This document shows, one piece after another, positions 33,881 through 43,838 of a DNA stretch of 64,000 nt; the first letter of the stretch is position 1; each line of letters opens with the position of its first letter. The notes under the pieces were generated by a model. That model did not search any database and was not told where the DNA came from. It was given only the letters and a program-made list of their open reading frames with translations. The position numbers and the translations under genes were made by a program. The stretch is from Sphingobacterium paucimobilis HER1398 (GTDB taxonomy: Bacteria > Bacteroidota > Bacteroidia > Sphingobacteriales > Sphingobacteriaceae). The stretch lies in the NCBI RefSeq assembly GCF_000416985.1, contig NZ_ATDL01000016.1, forward strand, positions 310,001 to 374,000, read 5' to 3'.

Positions 33881-36800
33881 ATGATGAATTATAATAAGAT
33901 TAATAACCTATTAGGGTGGGCTTGTGCTATTATAGCTACGCTAGCTTATGTTCTTACGGCCGAACGTACGGCAAGCTGGTGGGACTGTGGTGAGTTTATC
34001 GCCTCTGCTTATAAAATGCAGATTGTTCACCAACCGGGAGCTCCTCTTTTTTTAATGGTGCAGAACCTGTTTTCAAACCTGGCTCTCGGAGATAAGACAC
34101 AGATAGCATTCTGGATGAATATTGGTTCGGCAGTCTGTTCCGGATTGACTATTATGTTTCTGTTTTGGTCTATCACGGCTTTAGGGCGCAAAGTCTTCCT
34201 CGGTAAGGCTGATATTAATGCACCTCTTCCTGAAGGGGACTTGATACGCGTTATGGGGGCAGGTTTGGTTGGAGCCTTAGCGTATGCGTTTACAGATACA
34301 TTTTGGTTTTCTGCTGTCGAGTCAGAGGTGTATGCGATGTCTTCACTGTGTACTGCTATTGTGTTTTGGGCTATATTGAAATGGGAAGTAAGAGCGGACG
34401 AGAAAGGTGCTGATAGATGGTTGATACTTATTGCTTATGTGATGGGATTATCTATTGGTGTGCATTTGTTGAACTTGCTGGTTATTCCAGCCATAGCGTT
34501 GGTTATTTATTTCAGAAGGACGCAGCAGGTCACGACCAAAGGTGTTTTTAAATCCTTAGCCATCGGTGTAGTAGTGTTAGCATTCGTGTTATGGGGTGTT
34601 ATTCAGTACCTGATTAAGTTTGCTGCCTTTAGTGATTTATTTTTTGTCAATACTTTAGGGCTGGGATTTGGTACCGGTGTGACCTTTTTTGCATTATTGA
34701 TTGTAGGTGGGTTGGTGTATGGTATATGGTATTCTGTCAAGAAAGTAAAACCTATACTTAACATTGTTTTGATTTCGTTGGGATTTGTCATTTTTGGATA
34801 TAGTTCTTTTGCTATGATTTTGATTCGTGCAAAAGCCAATCCTACATTGAATAATTCGGACCCCGATAATGCTTTTAGCTTTTTGAGCTATCTGAACCGT
34901 GAGCAATATGGTGATGAACCATTGTTTAAGGGGCGTTTTTTTGATGCAAAGCTTACTGACGTATTTGAGTCGGGAAATATATATAGAAAAGATAAGGATA
35001 AGTATGTTGTCGCAAAGACCAAGACAGGCTATAAATATGATCGAGAAACGCTGTTTCCAAGAATTTATAGTGAAAAGGGGGATCATCCAGCTTTCTATCG
35101 CCAATATCTTGGCCTAGGCCCGAATGAACAGCCTACTTTTGCCGATAACCTTAAGTTTTTCTTTGGCTATCAAATTGGTCATATGTATGGTCGTTATTTT
35201 ATGTGGAACTTTGCCGGAAGACAGAATGACGTCCAGGGGCATGGTTCTGTTTTAGAGGGTAACTGGATTTCGGGAATTAAGCCCATTGATAATGCGTTGT
35301 TAGGTGGTCAGTATGATTTGTCTACTTCAGAAAAGGAAAATGCTGCACGGAACACCTATTTCTTTTTGCCATTATTATTGGGATTAATAGGAGCGTATTG
35401 GCATTTCGGAAAGAATCAAAGGGATGCAGGGGTCGTTTTTCTGCTTTTCTTCTTCACGGGTTTGGCTATTGTGCTGTATTTAAATCAGACTCCATTTCAA
35501 CCGAGAGAGCGGGATTATGCCTATGCGGGTTCATTTTATGCATTCTCTATATGGGTAGGGCTTGGCGTGTTGGCGTTGGCAGATTTCCTGACCAAGAAAA
35601 TACCAGCAAAAACTGCTGGTATAGCAGCTTCGGTGATAGGTTTGTTTGCGGGACCTGTGCTTTTGGCTTCTCAAAACTGGGATGACCACGATCGATCGGA
35701 GAAGTTTTTAGCTCGTGATATGGCTAAGAATTATTTAGAGTCCTGTGCACCAAACGCTATCTTATTTACCTACGGTGATAATGATACTTATCCCTTATGG
35801 TATGTGCAGGAAGTAGAAGGTTTTCGTACAGATGTGCGGGTTGTTAACTTGAGTTTGCTGTCTTCGGATTGGTATATGCGTCAGATGTTGGATAAAGTGA
35901 ATGATGCAGATGCTCTTCCTATAAATATCGATCCAGAGAAGTTTAAAGACGGGGTAAGGGATGTGATCTATTATCAGGATTTTCAGGTTCCAGGTCATAT
36001 CGAGGTACGTGATCTATTGGATATTATGTTGTCTGATAATCAGCAGAATAAAGTGCAGCTGCAGGGTGGTGATTGGGTGAACTTGTTGCCTACGAAGAAT
36101 ATGAAACTTACTGTCGATAAGAGTGCAGTGTTAGCTAATAATGTCGTGCCTAAAGGGTGGGAAGCTTCTATTGTGGATACCATGGAATGGACCTACTCTA
36201 TGAATTATGTGAGCCGAGCCGAATTGTCTATCATGGCTATGTTGGTCAATAATAACTGGAAACGGCCTATATACTTTACGACCACTACACCGGAGGTTAA
36301 TTATATCGGGTTGGATAAGTATTTGGTGTCGGAAGGCTTTGCGATGCGTCTGATGCCTATTGATACGGGGAATAATGATTCGGAAGAAGGTTTTGCTCCT
36401 GTTGCAGATGTGGATGGTATATATCATAATATTATCAATAAGTACCAATGGGGAAATATGTCTAAATCTTCTTATTTGGATCCTGATTCCTATCGCTATA
36501 TCAGTTTGTATGTGAGTTCTATCTTTGGAGAGACAGCTCAGAATTTACTACATGAAGGGAAGAAAGAAGAGGCGCGTAAAGTCGTAGTGAATGCCTATGA
36601 AAATATGCCTAAGAAGGTGTATCAAATGAGCGAGCCAATGAGTTATGTTTTACTGATCGATGCGATGTATAAAACAGGAGAATCGGCAAAAGCTAAAGAA
36701 ATTGCATTGAGAAATCTGACCTTCATAGGTGAGAATATGCGTTACTATACGTCGAATAAGCTATTGAGTAATTTAGGATCGGAGCGAAATGTGCGTTTGG

Positions 36801-36916
36801 GATTAATGGGATTGCAGCGCTATAAAATGGTCGCTGATGAAAGTAAAGATTCTGATGTTCAAAAAGCTGTCGATGGATTGCTGAAAGAGTTTGGCTACTT
36901 TTTTGGAGGCCAATAA
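33881..36916 (+). CDS. DUF2723 membrane protein (glycosyltransferase family 117 type)
   Basis: A 1011-residue protein. The N-terminal ~600 residues contain about a dozen hydrophobic helices. A conserved acidic motif in the first extracytoplasmic loop (ASWWDCGEFIASAYK) resembles the DxxE site of protein O-mannosyltransferase-like enzymes. A second cluster reads TPFQPRERDYAYAGSFYAF. The C-terminal ~400 residues are soluble, with FTYGDNDTYPLWYVQEVEGFRTDVRVVNLSLL and then helical repeats. The family is assigned to lipid-linked sugar transfer, possibly protein O-glycosylation in Bacteroidota. The acceptor is unknown. It is a single gene with its own terminator; the start is ATG 33881 or the adjacent 33884. 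Confidence 0.87.
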   Translation: MMNYNKINNLLGWACAIIATLAYVLTAERTASWWDCGEFIASAYKMQIVHQPGAPLFLMVQNLFSNLALGDKTQIAFWMNIGSAVCSGLTIMFLFWSITALGRKVFLGKADINAPLPEGDLIRVMGAGLVGALAYAFTDTFWFSAVESEVYAMSSLCTAIVFWAILKWEVRADEKGADRWLILIAYVMGLSIGVHLLNLLVIPAIALVIYFRRTQQVTTKGVFKSLAIGVVVLAFVLWGVIQYLIKFAAFSDLFFVNTLGLGFGTGVTFFALLIVGGLVYGIWYSVKKVKPILNIVLISLGFVIFGYSSFAMILIRAKANPTLNNSDPDNAFSFLSYLNREQYGDEPLFKGRFFDAKLTDVFESGNIYRKDKDKYVVAKTKTGYKYDRETLFPRIYSEKGDHPAFYRQYLGLGPNEQPTFADNLKFFFGYQIGHMYGRYFMWNFAGRQNDVQGHGSVLEGNWISGIKPIDNALLGGQYDLSTSEKENAARNTYFFLPLLLGLIGAYWHFGKNQRDAGVVFLLFFFTGLAIVLYLNQTPFQPRERDYAYAGSFYAFSIWVGLGVLALADFLTKKIPAKTAGIAASVIGLFAGPVLLASQNWDDHDRSEKFLARDMAKNYLESCAPNAILFTYGDNDTYPLWYVQEVEGFRTDVRVVNLSLLSSDWYMRQMLDKVNDADALPINIDPEKFKDGVRDVIYYQDFQVPGHIEVRDLLDIMLSDNQQNKVQLQGGDWVNLLPTKNMKLTVDKSAVLANNVVPKGWEASIVDTMEWTYSMNYVSRAELSIMAMLVNNNWKRPIYFTTTTPEVNYIGLDKYLVSEGFAMRLMPIDTGNNDSEEGFAPVADVDGIYHNIINKYQWGNMSKSSYLDPDSYRYISLYVSSIFGETAQNLLHEGKKEEARKVVVNAYENMPKKVYQMSEPMSYVLLIDAMYKTGESAKAKEIALRNLTFIGENMRYYTSNKLLSNLGSERNVRLGLMGLQRYKMVADESKDSDVQKAVDGLLKEFGYFFGGQ

Positions 36917-36937
36917 ATAGCCTGGAAACAGAAAAGA

Positions 36938-36975
36938 AGAAAGCCATCTATTGCAGATGGCTTTCTTTGTTTTAT
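36938..36975 (+). terminator. Terminator of the DUF2723 gene
   Basis: A 12-bp perfect stem (AGAAAGCCATCT with AGATGGCTTTCT), loop ATTGC, then a T-rich tract. Confidence 0.85.
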
Positions 36976-37013
36976 TCTCTTGATAAAATATAGACACTTT
37001 AAGAAAAAAAGCC

Positions 37014-37021
37014 TATTTTTG
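37014..37021 (+). promoter_or_regulatory. -7 element before pyrR
   Basis: TATTTTTG, an exact TAnnTTTG match. It would start a transcript with a leader of about 140 nt before pyrR. No TTG lies at the usual distance, so confidence is limited. Confidence 0.4.
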
Positions 37022-37168
37022 CCTAAATAATCCCATGATAGAATGGTCATGAGCTTTATTTGTAGATGGGTGAAATCCTTGATAAATAGCGAGCTGAATG
37101 AACTAACAGATGCGAAAGCAAGCTCACTTAAGGTGTTTTGTACCTACGTTAATAAATAACTTATTCTG

Positions 37169-37714
37169 ATGAAACAATCTATTTTATTAGACGGTCCCAA
37201 GTTTCAGATTACAATTCGAAGATTGTGTCAACAATTGATTGAAAATCACGGTGATTTTAGTAATGCTGCGTTGATAGGGATTCAGCCCCGTGGCACTTAC
37301 TTGGCTAATAGAATCGCCAAGGAGTTGAAAGAAATGGTGGGTAGAGATGTCGATACGGGTATTTTGGATATCACATTTTTTAGAGATGATTTTCGGATGA
37401 AAGGAGGTTCTCCTCTCTTGGCCAATAGCACGCAGATTGATTTTATCGTCGAGGGCAAAAATGTCATTTTTGTGGATGATGTTTTATGGACAGGGCGGAC
37501 TATTCGTTCAGCAATGGATGCTATACAGGCTTTTGGCCGTTCTGAAACAATTGAATTGCTTGTGTTGGTTGATCGTCGCTTTTCGAGGCAGATTCCAATA
37601 CAACCTGATTATATCGGTATACAAGTGGATTCTATCGATTCGCAAAAGGTAATCGTTAGTTGGGAGGAAGTCGATAATGAAGATAGCATCGTGCTAATTA
37701 CAGAGAGAAAATAA
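37169..37714 (+). CDS. pyrR: PyrR bifunctional pyr regulator/uracil phosphoribosyltransferase
   Basis: A 181-residue type I phosphoribosyltransferase. The PRPP loop reads [21 protein letters not shown], preceded by [17 protein letters not shown]. The C-terminal [21 protein letters not shown] is characteristic of PyrR. In Bacillus it binds pyr mRNA to control attenuation; in Bacteroidota that regulatory role is not established. It is followed at 26 nt by pyrB, which supports a pyrimidine function. Confidence 0.94.
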   Translation: MKQSILLDGPKFQITIRRLCQQLIENHGDFSNAALIGIQPRGTYLANRIAKELKEMVGRDVDTGILDITFFRDDFRMKGGSPLLANSTQIDFIVEGKNVIFVDDVLWTGRTIRSAMDAIQAFGRSETIELLVLVDRRFSRQIPIQPDYIGIQVDSIDSQKVIVSWEEVDNEDSIVLITERK

Positions 37715-37726
37715 GCGTTCAGTATA

Positions 37727-37734
37727 TATATTTG
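37727..37734 (+). promoter_or_regulatory. -7 element next to the start of pyrB
   Basis: TATATTTG, an exact TAnnTTTG match ending 6 nt before the pyrB ATG. If active it would make a leaderless pyrB mRNA. No -33 element was found. Confidence 0.35.
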
Positions 37735-37740
37735 CAGACC

Positions 37741-38679
37741 ATGTCAACAACAACAGAGCAGTTAAGTACACGACATCTACTTGGTATCAAGGACCTGACT
37801 GAAAATGATATCCAACTTATCTTAGATACAGCAGCAAATTTTAAAGATGTCTTAAATAGACCTATAAAGAAAGTGCCTTCACTGCGTGATATCACTATTG
37901 CTAATGTTTTTTTTGAAAATTCAACGCGTACACGTCTGTCGTTTGAGCTTGCTGAAAAGCGTTTGTCTGCAGATACTATTAATTTTGCAGCTTCTTCTTC
38001 GTCGGTGAGTAAAGGGGAGACGTTGATCGATACCGTCAATAATATATTGGCGATGAAGGTGGATATGATTGTCATGCGTCATCCTTATGCGGGAGCGGGA
38101 GTTTTTCTGAGCAGACACGTAGATGCGCAGATCGTCAATGCAGGCGACGGTGCGCACGAACATCCTACCCAAGCATTATTAGATTCTTTCTCAATACGTG
38201 AGCGTTATGGCGATGTGGCAGGGCGTAAGGTTGCTATCATAGGTGATATCCTGCATTCACGTGTGGCACTGTCCAATATTCTATGCTTACAAAAACAAGG
38301 AGCAGAGGTGATGGTGTGTGGACCGACGACATTGATTCCAAAGTATATCACTTCATTAGGAGTACGAGTAGAACATGATTTAATAAAAGCGCTGAACTGG
38401 TGTGATGTGGCTAATATGTTACGGATTCAGCTGGAAAGACAGGATATAGCATACTTTCCTTCATTAAGGGAGTATTCGATGCTTTATGGATTGAACAAAG
38501 AAATATTGGACTCCTTGGATAAGGAAATCACTATTATGCACCCCGGTCCCATTAATAGAGGGGTGGAGATTACTTCGGATGTAGCAGACAGTAAACATTC
38601 TATTATATTGGATCAGGTAGAGAATGGTGTTGCTGTGCGTATGGCTGTGCTCTATCTTTTGGCTGGTAAAAGAGGTTAG
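37741..38679 (+). CDS. pyrB: Aspartate carbamoyltransferase catalytic subunit
   Basis: A 312-residue enzyme that joins carbamoyl phosphate and aspartate in pyrimidine synthesis. The carbamoyl-phosphate motif [18 protein letters not shown] is intact, as are [28 protein letters not shown] and [13 protein letters not shown]. No regulatory pyrI gene is adjacent. I start at ATG 37741; an in-frame TTG at 37732 is part of the TATATTTG element. It forms a pyrR-pyrB unit ended by a hairpin. Confidence 0.96.
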   Translation: MSTTTEQLSTRHLLGIKDLTENDIQLILDTAANFKDVLNRPIKKVPSLRDITIANVFFENSTRTRLSFELAEKRLSADTINFAASSSSVSKGETLIDTVNNILAMKVDMIVMRHPYAGAGVFLSRHVDAQIVNAGDGAHEHPTQALLDSFSIRERYGDVAGRKVAIIGDILHSRVALSNILCLQKQGAEVMVCGPTTLIPKYITSLGVRVEHDLIKALNWCDVANMLRIQLERQDIAYFPSLREYSMLYGLNKEILDSLDKEITIMHPGPINRGVEITSDVADSKHSIILDQVENGVAVRMAVLYLLAGKRG

Positions 38680-38703
38680 AGGTTGTTAAACCTTGTTAAA
38701 TAT

Positions 38704-38738
38704 AAAGAGGCCATCAATATTTTGATGGCTTTATTTTT
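38704..38738 (+). terminator. Terminator of pyrR-pyrB
   Basis: An 8-bp stem (GCCATCAA with TTGATGGC) with a TATT loop and a following T-rich tract, 24 nt after the pyrB stop. Confidence 0.85.
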
Positions 38739-38961
38739 ATCTTTCTAGAAATAGTTTTGGAAATTTTAAGCAGGTAAGTTGTCCGTTTTAACTACGGGTT
38801 ATTAACAGGTGTTAAGAACTTTTGGGTAAAACTTGTCATTGATGACTTAATTTAGTATACTGAATAGAAGTATCACAACGGAAACAGAATTTTGGCATTA
38901 TAAATGGTAGAATCAAACTATTTATTATTGTATAACACATATATAAAGATTAAGCACCGAT

Positions 38962-41900
38962 ATGTATAAAAAGATTTACGGATTAGGGGTCGCGTTAAGC
39001 TTAATGACCTTGCCTACATTTGGTCAGCAGACTGCTTGGCAAGATATCAATAGCGCTTATAAGACGGGTCTAGAGTTGTTTGAAAGAGGGAAATATAGTT
39101 CTGCGGCGAAACAATTTGACAGGGTAGAAGAGTTAAGGACAAAATCTACACTCCAGTTGGATGAGACAGAAGAACTTACTTTATTAAAAGAAGGTGTCCG
39201 CTTTTACCAAGCCGTATGTGCGTTAGAGCTCGGAGATTCTGATGCAGAAGCTCAGTTTCTAAAATATATCAAAGATTATCCATCAAGTGCCAATTCTAAA
39301 GCTGCTTTTTTTCAAATAGGTCGTTCTTACTATGCGAAAAAAGACTACGCAAAAGCTATTGAGTGGTTTACAAAAATTGATTCTAAGAACCTTGCCGGAG
39401 CCGAGAATACTGAATATAGGTTCAAGCTGGGCTATGCACGTTTTATGACGAATGATTATAAAGGTGCAAAACCATTGTTCCAAAAGCTTAAGGATGACCG
39501 AGGACAATTTCAAGAAGCGTCGATTTATTACTATGCGTACTTGTGTTACTTGGATGCAGAGTATAAAACTGCTTTAAATGAATTTGAACGATTGAATGGT
39601 TCGAAGACATTTGAGAACAGTTATCCCTATTATATTACTGCTTTATACTTCCTGGACAAGCGTTACGATGATGTCTTGAGCTATGCATTGCCTATTCTAC
39701 AGACTACAAAGCAGGAGCATGAGACGGAGATGTTCCGTATTATAGGTGCTACTTATTTTATAAAGGGGGATCTCGCTCGATCTAAAGATTATTATGATAG
39801 ATTCCAGGCACAAGATCAGGGTAAAACTCAAAATAATCAAGATAGTTATCAGATCGGATATATCGCCTACAAGCTGAAAGACTATACGAAGGCTATAAGC
39901 GAGTTAGAAAAGTTGTCCGAGCCTGATGCTTATTATCAAAGTGCGATGATTACACTGGGGGATGCTTTCTTGAAGACAGATAATAAACAAAGTGCCCGTA
40001 ACGCTTTTTTTAAAGCTTCTAAGCTGGACTTTGATCCTCAATTGAAAGAAGAAGGTTTGTTCAATTACGCAAAGCTTTCTTATGAATTGGATTTTCACCA
40101 GGTAGCACTTGATGCTATTCAAGAGTATATAGCTACTTACAAACAGACGAAGCGAAAAGAGGAAGCTAATACCCTATTGGCAGAGATTCTTTTGAGTACA
40201 AAGAGCTATCGGGCTGCTGTGGATGTGTTGGAGTCGACAGAACGCACTTCTCGAGAGACTAAATCTGCTTATCAAAAAGTAACCTACTATCGCGGTTTGG
40301 AGTTCTATAATGAGCGTGCATTTGAAAATGCGATTTCTATGTTTATGCGCTCCGAAGCAAATCGTTTTGATGAGGAAATATATGCTCTTTCTACCTATTG
40401 GAAATCCGAGGCTATGTATGAAGTGAGGAAGTATAAAGAAGCTGTAGCGAATTTTAATAAGTTTTTGCAACTTCCGGCTGCTCGCAATACAGATGTATAT
40501 CACTATGCCAACTATGCATTGGCGTATGCGGCATTCCGTAATGACAATTATAATACTTCAGCAAATTACTTTGAGCGTTTTCTGGCTGGGGGAGGCAAAG
40601 ATGGTATCGAGCTTAATACCCGTAATGATGCTATCGCTCGCTTGGCAGACTCTTATTTTGCGACTAAGAATTATGGTAAGGCGATGTCCTACTATGACCG
40701 TTTGATCAGTTCTAATGCGCAAAGTCAGGATTATGCGTTGTTCCAACGGGGTATCATCCAAGGGTTGCAGGGAAATAACGATGCTAAATTGGCAACGCTG
40801 AACTCGGTGATCACGAAATATCCAAAATCGAATTATGCTGATGACGTAGCCTTCGAGATCCCTTATACTTATTTCCTTATGGGACATTATGACAAGGCGA
40901 TATTGGGACTGCAGTCTATGGTTGAGAAATATCCACGTAGTTCCTATGTGCCGCGTGCTTTATTGACAATCGGTCTGGTACAGTATAATCAAGATCACAA
41001 TGATGCGGCTTTAGCAACCTTTCAACGGGTTGTAAATCAGTACGCGACAACAGACGAAGCAAAACAAGCGATACGCTCGATTGAAAATATCTATTTGGAT
41101 AGGGACGATGCCACTGGGTATATCAAGTATGCGACATCCACGAATATCGGTAACCTTTCGACTGCGGAACAGGATGCACATACCTTCGGTGTAGCACGTA
41201 ATCTTTTTGATCGACAAAACTGGCAGGGTGCGGTAGAGGCTATTAACGCTTATTTTGATAAGTTCCCTAAGCCAATCCAAGAAAAGTTTGCACGCTATAT
41301 TCGTGGAGAGAGCTACGCCAAGTTGGGTAAGGATTCGGAAGCACTACATGATTTCAATATTATCATGAATGACTGGACTTCGGCTTATACAGAACAGACC
41401 TTAGTCAGTGTTTCTAAGCTACACCTTCGTAACAAGGCATACAATGAGGCGGTACAGGTTTTAAAGAAACTGGAGCTAACATCAGAGTATAAATCTAATT
41501 ATGGTTTTGCCGTTAAAAATTTATTGGTTAGCTATTATCATATAGGTGACTATATCGAGACGCTAAACTATGCTAACATTTTGAAAGGCTATGAAAAGGC
41601 TTCAGAGGAAGAGATTGCTTTGGCACATTTGTACGCTGCTAAAGCGTATCTAGCAACTACTAAATGGGCAGACGCTACGAAGGAGTTGAATTTGGCAGCG
41701 TTGAAATCTAAGACGGAAACAGGCGCCGAAGCACGTTATTTGGTAGGGGAGCAACAGTTGAGAGCGAAGCAATATGATAAAGCGATTGAATCTGCTTTTG
41801 ATATCTCGAATACATTCTCGTCCTACGATTATTGGGTAGCTAAAGGTTTTATCTTGATGGCAGATGCCTATCTTGGAAAAGGAGATAAGTTCCAGGCGAA

Positions 41901-41991
41901 AGCTACATTGGAAAGTGTGATCGATAACTACGAGAACAAAGAGGACGGTATCTTAAAGGCCGCCAATGAACGTTTAAAAAAGCTTAAATAA
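38962..41991 (+). CDS. Exported tetratricopeptide-repeat protein
   Basis: A 1009-residue protein with a signal peptide (MYKKIYGLGVALSLMTLPTFGQQ), otherwise built almost entirely of TPR-like helical pairs. Examples are AYKTGLELFERGKYSSAAKQF, AAFFQIGRSYYAKKDYAKAIEWF and KYPKSNYADDVAFEIPYTYFLMGHYDKAI. Several resemble the TPR_6/TolA-binding type seen in YbgF and BamD. No enzyme motif is visible. It lies 77 nt before a barrel gene and upstream of HU/SPOR and exbB-exbD-tonB genes, so it may scaffold an outer-membrane or envelope assembly. The function is not determined. Confidence 0.85.
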   Translation: MYKKIYGLGVALSLMTLPTFGQQTAWQDINSAYKTGLELFERGKYSSAAKQFDRVEELRTKSTLQLDETEELTLLKEGVRFYQAVCALELGDSDAEAQFLKYIKDYPSSANSKAAFFQIGRSYYAKKDYAKAIEWFTKIDSKNLAGAENTEYRFKLGYARFMTNDYKGAKPLFQKLKDDRGQFQEASIYYYAYLCYLDAEYKTALNEFERLNGSKTFENSYPYYITALYFLDKRYDDVLSYALPILQTTKQEHETEMFRIIGATYFIKGDLARSKDYYDRFQAQDQGKTQNNQDSYQIGYIAYKLKDYTKAISELEKLSEPDAYYQSAMITLGDAFLKTDNKQSARNAFFKASKLDFDPQLKEEGLFNYAKLSYELDFHQVALDAIQEYIATYKQTKRKEEANTLLAEILLSTKSYRAAVDVLESTERTSRETKSAYQKVTYYRGLEFYNERAFENAISMFMRSEANRFDEEIYALSTYWKSEAMYEVRKYKEAVANFNKFLQLPAARNTDVYHYANYALAYAAFRNDNYNTSANYFERFLAGGGKDGIELNTRNDAIARLADSYFATKNYGKAMSYYDRLISSNAQSQDYALFQRGIIQGLQGNNDAKLATLNSVITKYPKSNYADDVAFEIPYTYFLMGHYDKAILGLQSMVEKYPRSSYVPRALLTIGLVQYNQDHNDAALATFQRVVNQYATTDEAKQAIRSIENIYLDRDDATGYIKYATSTNIGNLSTAEQDAHTFGVARNLFDRQNWQGAVEAINAYFDKFPKPIQEKFARYIRGESYAKLGKDSEALHDFNIIMNDWTSAYTEQTLVSVSKLHLRNKAYNEAVQVLKKLELTSEYKSNYGFAVKNLLVSYYHIGDYIETLNYANILKGYEKASEEEIALAHLYAAKAYLATTKWADATKELNLAALKSKTETGAEARYLVGEQQLRAKQYDKAIESAFDISNTFSSYDYWVAKGFILMADAYLGKGDKFQAKATLESVIDNYENKEDGILKAANERLKKLK

Positions 41992-42018
41992 GAAGAAATA
42001 GGAATAAGATGAAATGGA

Positions 42019-42046
42019 GTCCGATATGATCGGACGACCTCTCGTC
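42019..42046 (+). repeat. Two overlapping small hairpins between the TPR and barrel genes
   Basis: GTCCGAT-ATG-ATCGGAC (42019-42035) is a perfect 7-bp dyad. It shares bases with a second dyad, GACGA-CCTC-TCGTC (42033-42046). Neither is followed by a T-run, so a terminator is unlikely. They could be an mRNA processing or stability element, or alternative folds. Confidence 0.5.
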
Positions 42047-42068
42047 TGCCACAAAGAAATATAATTAG

Positions 42069-43790
42069 ATGAAGTTGCATAAAACAGTTTTTAAGAATTA
42101 CGCTATAGTTGCCTTGTTATTGGGAGCCGGATATCAAGGTTATGCTCAACAAGACCCAACTAAGCCAGTAACGATAGACTCTTTTGATGTCGTACGTGAT
42201 TATAAGCCTATTCTTGCTGATGCGGTCAAAATACGCCGTAGCCCAGATATGAGCAATAAGCGAAGCTATATGCCTAAACTGAGTTATGGGAATGTGCCTG
42301 ATAAAAAGTTAGATATCAATACTGGTCTTAAGGAGCTTAATGTACAGGAGCTTCCTTTTACAAAGACACAGGATATCAGTAGCAACTATGTTAAAGTTGG
42401 TGTGGGCAACCTAGGTACTATCTTGGGAGAGGCTTACATTGCTGTAGAAGATTATGAAGATCTTCGTTTTGGTGGGTTTGTAAAGCACTTGAATCAGAAG
42501 GGTTCGCTAGATGACCAAAAATTCTCTAGACAAGAAGCCGGATTGTTTGGCCGTCGCATTTTATCGGCATTTACCGTAGATGGAGTTTTGGGTTACAATC
42601 GATATGGTACTCGTTTTTACGGGGTGCCAGTAGATGTAAATGGAGTAACTCTTAACAAGGAGCATGAAGATCAGGTATTTAACGATATTTATTTTAAGGG
42701 TGAATTGACAAGCAATTTTGACCCTGCAAATGAAGAGGCATTTTCCTATTCTGCAAAAGTGGATGCTTATACCTATAAAGATAAGTTTGATGCCAGTGAA
42801 AATTCTCTTGCCCTATCGGGATATTTGAATAAAAGATTGCGTACATTCAATGTCGGAGCAAATGTCGCTGTAGATGTCAATTCTATTGGTGGGAGTAGCA
42901 ATGTCGTCACAAAAGGAGATAAGTTCAGTAATTCTATTGCTAATATCAATCCTTATATCAGCCTAAGAGGTACTAATTATACATTGACGTTGGGCGCAAA
43001 CATTGTTTCTGAATTTGGGGATAGCACACGGTTCAATGTGTTCCCTTCGGCTGAGGTAGATTTCTCCTTGGTGCCAAGTTACATCCACTTGTTTGGAGGG
43101 ATAACAGGCGGTGTTCAGAAGGCTTCTTTCAAGAGTCTGTCGCAAAAAAATCCGTATTTGAATCGTGACTTGGAATACCAGAATATGGTAGAGCGTTTGA
43201 GCTTCTTTGGAGGAATCAAAGGAAATGCAGGTGCTACTTTCGGGTATAAAGCCAAGGTGATGTACAAAGCTTTGGAAGGTATGCCACTTTTTGTCAATAG
43301 TAAGGACCGTCCTTTCCAATTTGATTTAGCTTATGATGGCAATGGAGATGATAAGGTCAAATATTTGGGCATTGAAGGGGAAATAAATATACGTCTTTCT
43401 GAACTGGTTAATTTGGGTGGACGTCTGAATATCGATAACTATACGATGGCCCAAGAGCAAGAAGCATGGTTTACGCCAAAATTGCGTTTGGCTGCTAATG
43501 CTCGTTTCAATATCTCAGAGAAGCTTTATATTGATGCTGAAGCTCTTTTTCATGGCCTGTCGTATGCTAAAGCTTACGAGTATGATGCTAATGGCGCGCC
43601 GTTGGCAGCTTACAAAAAAGAGTCTGTTCCAGAGTTTTTTGATTTAAGTGCTGGAGCCGAGTATAAGGCATTATCCAATTTGGGCATTTTTGTAAAGGCC
43701 AATAATATATTCAATAAGGAATATCAACAATACCTGTACTATCCCAAGTTGGGCTTTAATGTGATAGGTGGAGTTAATTTTTCATTTTAA
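42069..43790 (+). CDS. Outer-membrane beta-barrel protein (TonB-receptor-like, no plug)
   Basis: A 573-residue exported protein (signal MKLHKTVFKNYAIVALLLGAGYQGYAQQ) with alternating beta-strand pattern and a C-terminal Phe (GGVNFSF), as in outer-membrane barrels. The C-terminus NIFNKEYQQYLYYPKLGF resembles the last strands of TonB-dependent receptors. The N-terminal ~90 residues before the first strands do not look like a plug: no VDG or RGN-type motif is seen. The early segment is basic and Pro-rich (YKPILADAVKIRRSPDM). It may be a porin-like barrel or a partner of the TPR protein. The substrate is unknown. Confidence 0.75.
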   Translation: MKLHKTVFKNYAIVALLLGAGYQGYAQQDPTKPVTIDSFDVVRDYKPILADAVKIRRSPDMSNKRSYMPKLSYGNVPDKKLDINTGLKELNVQELPFTKTQDISSNYVKVGVGNLGTILGEAYIAVEDYEDLRFGGFVKHLNQKGSLDDQKFSRQEAGLFGRRILSAFTVDGVLGYNRYGTRFYGVPVDVNGVTLNKEHEDQVFNDIYFKGELTSNFDPANEEAFSYSAKVDAYTYKDKFDASENSLALSGYLNKRLRTFNVGANVAVDVNSIGGSSNVVTKGDKFSNSIANINPYISLRGTNYTLTLGANIVSEFGDSTRFNVFPSAEVDFSLVPSYIHLFGGITGGVQKASFKSLSQKNPYLNRDLEYQNMVERLSFFGGIKGNAGATFGYKAKVMYKALEGMPLFVNSKDRPFQFDLAYDGNGDDKVKYLGIEGEINIRLSELVNLGGRLNIDNYTMAQEQEAWFTPKLRLAANARFNISEKLYIDAEALFHGLSYAKAYEYDANGAPLAAYKKESVPEFFDLSAGAEYKALSNLGIFVKANNIFNKEYQQYLYYPKLGFNVIGGVNFSF

Positions 43791-43803
43791 TAAAAATAGA
43801 TTA

Positions 43804-43811
43804 TAACTTTG
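43804..43811 (+). promoter_or_regulatory. -7 element before the HU/SPOR gene
   Basis: TAACTTTG, an exact TAnnTTTG match 27 nt before the ATG at 43839, giving a leader of about 20 nt. No clear -33 TTG is present. Confidence 0.4.
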
Positions 43812-43838
43812 CATCACACCGTTGTGCTATAAAAACAA

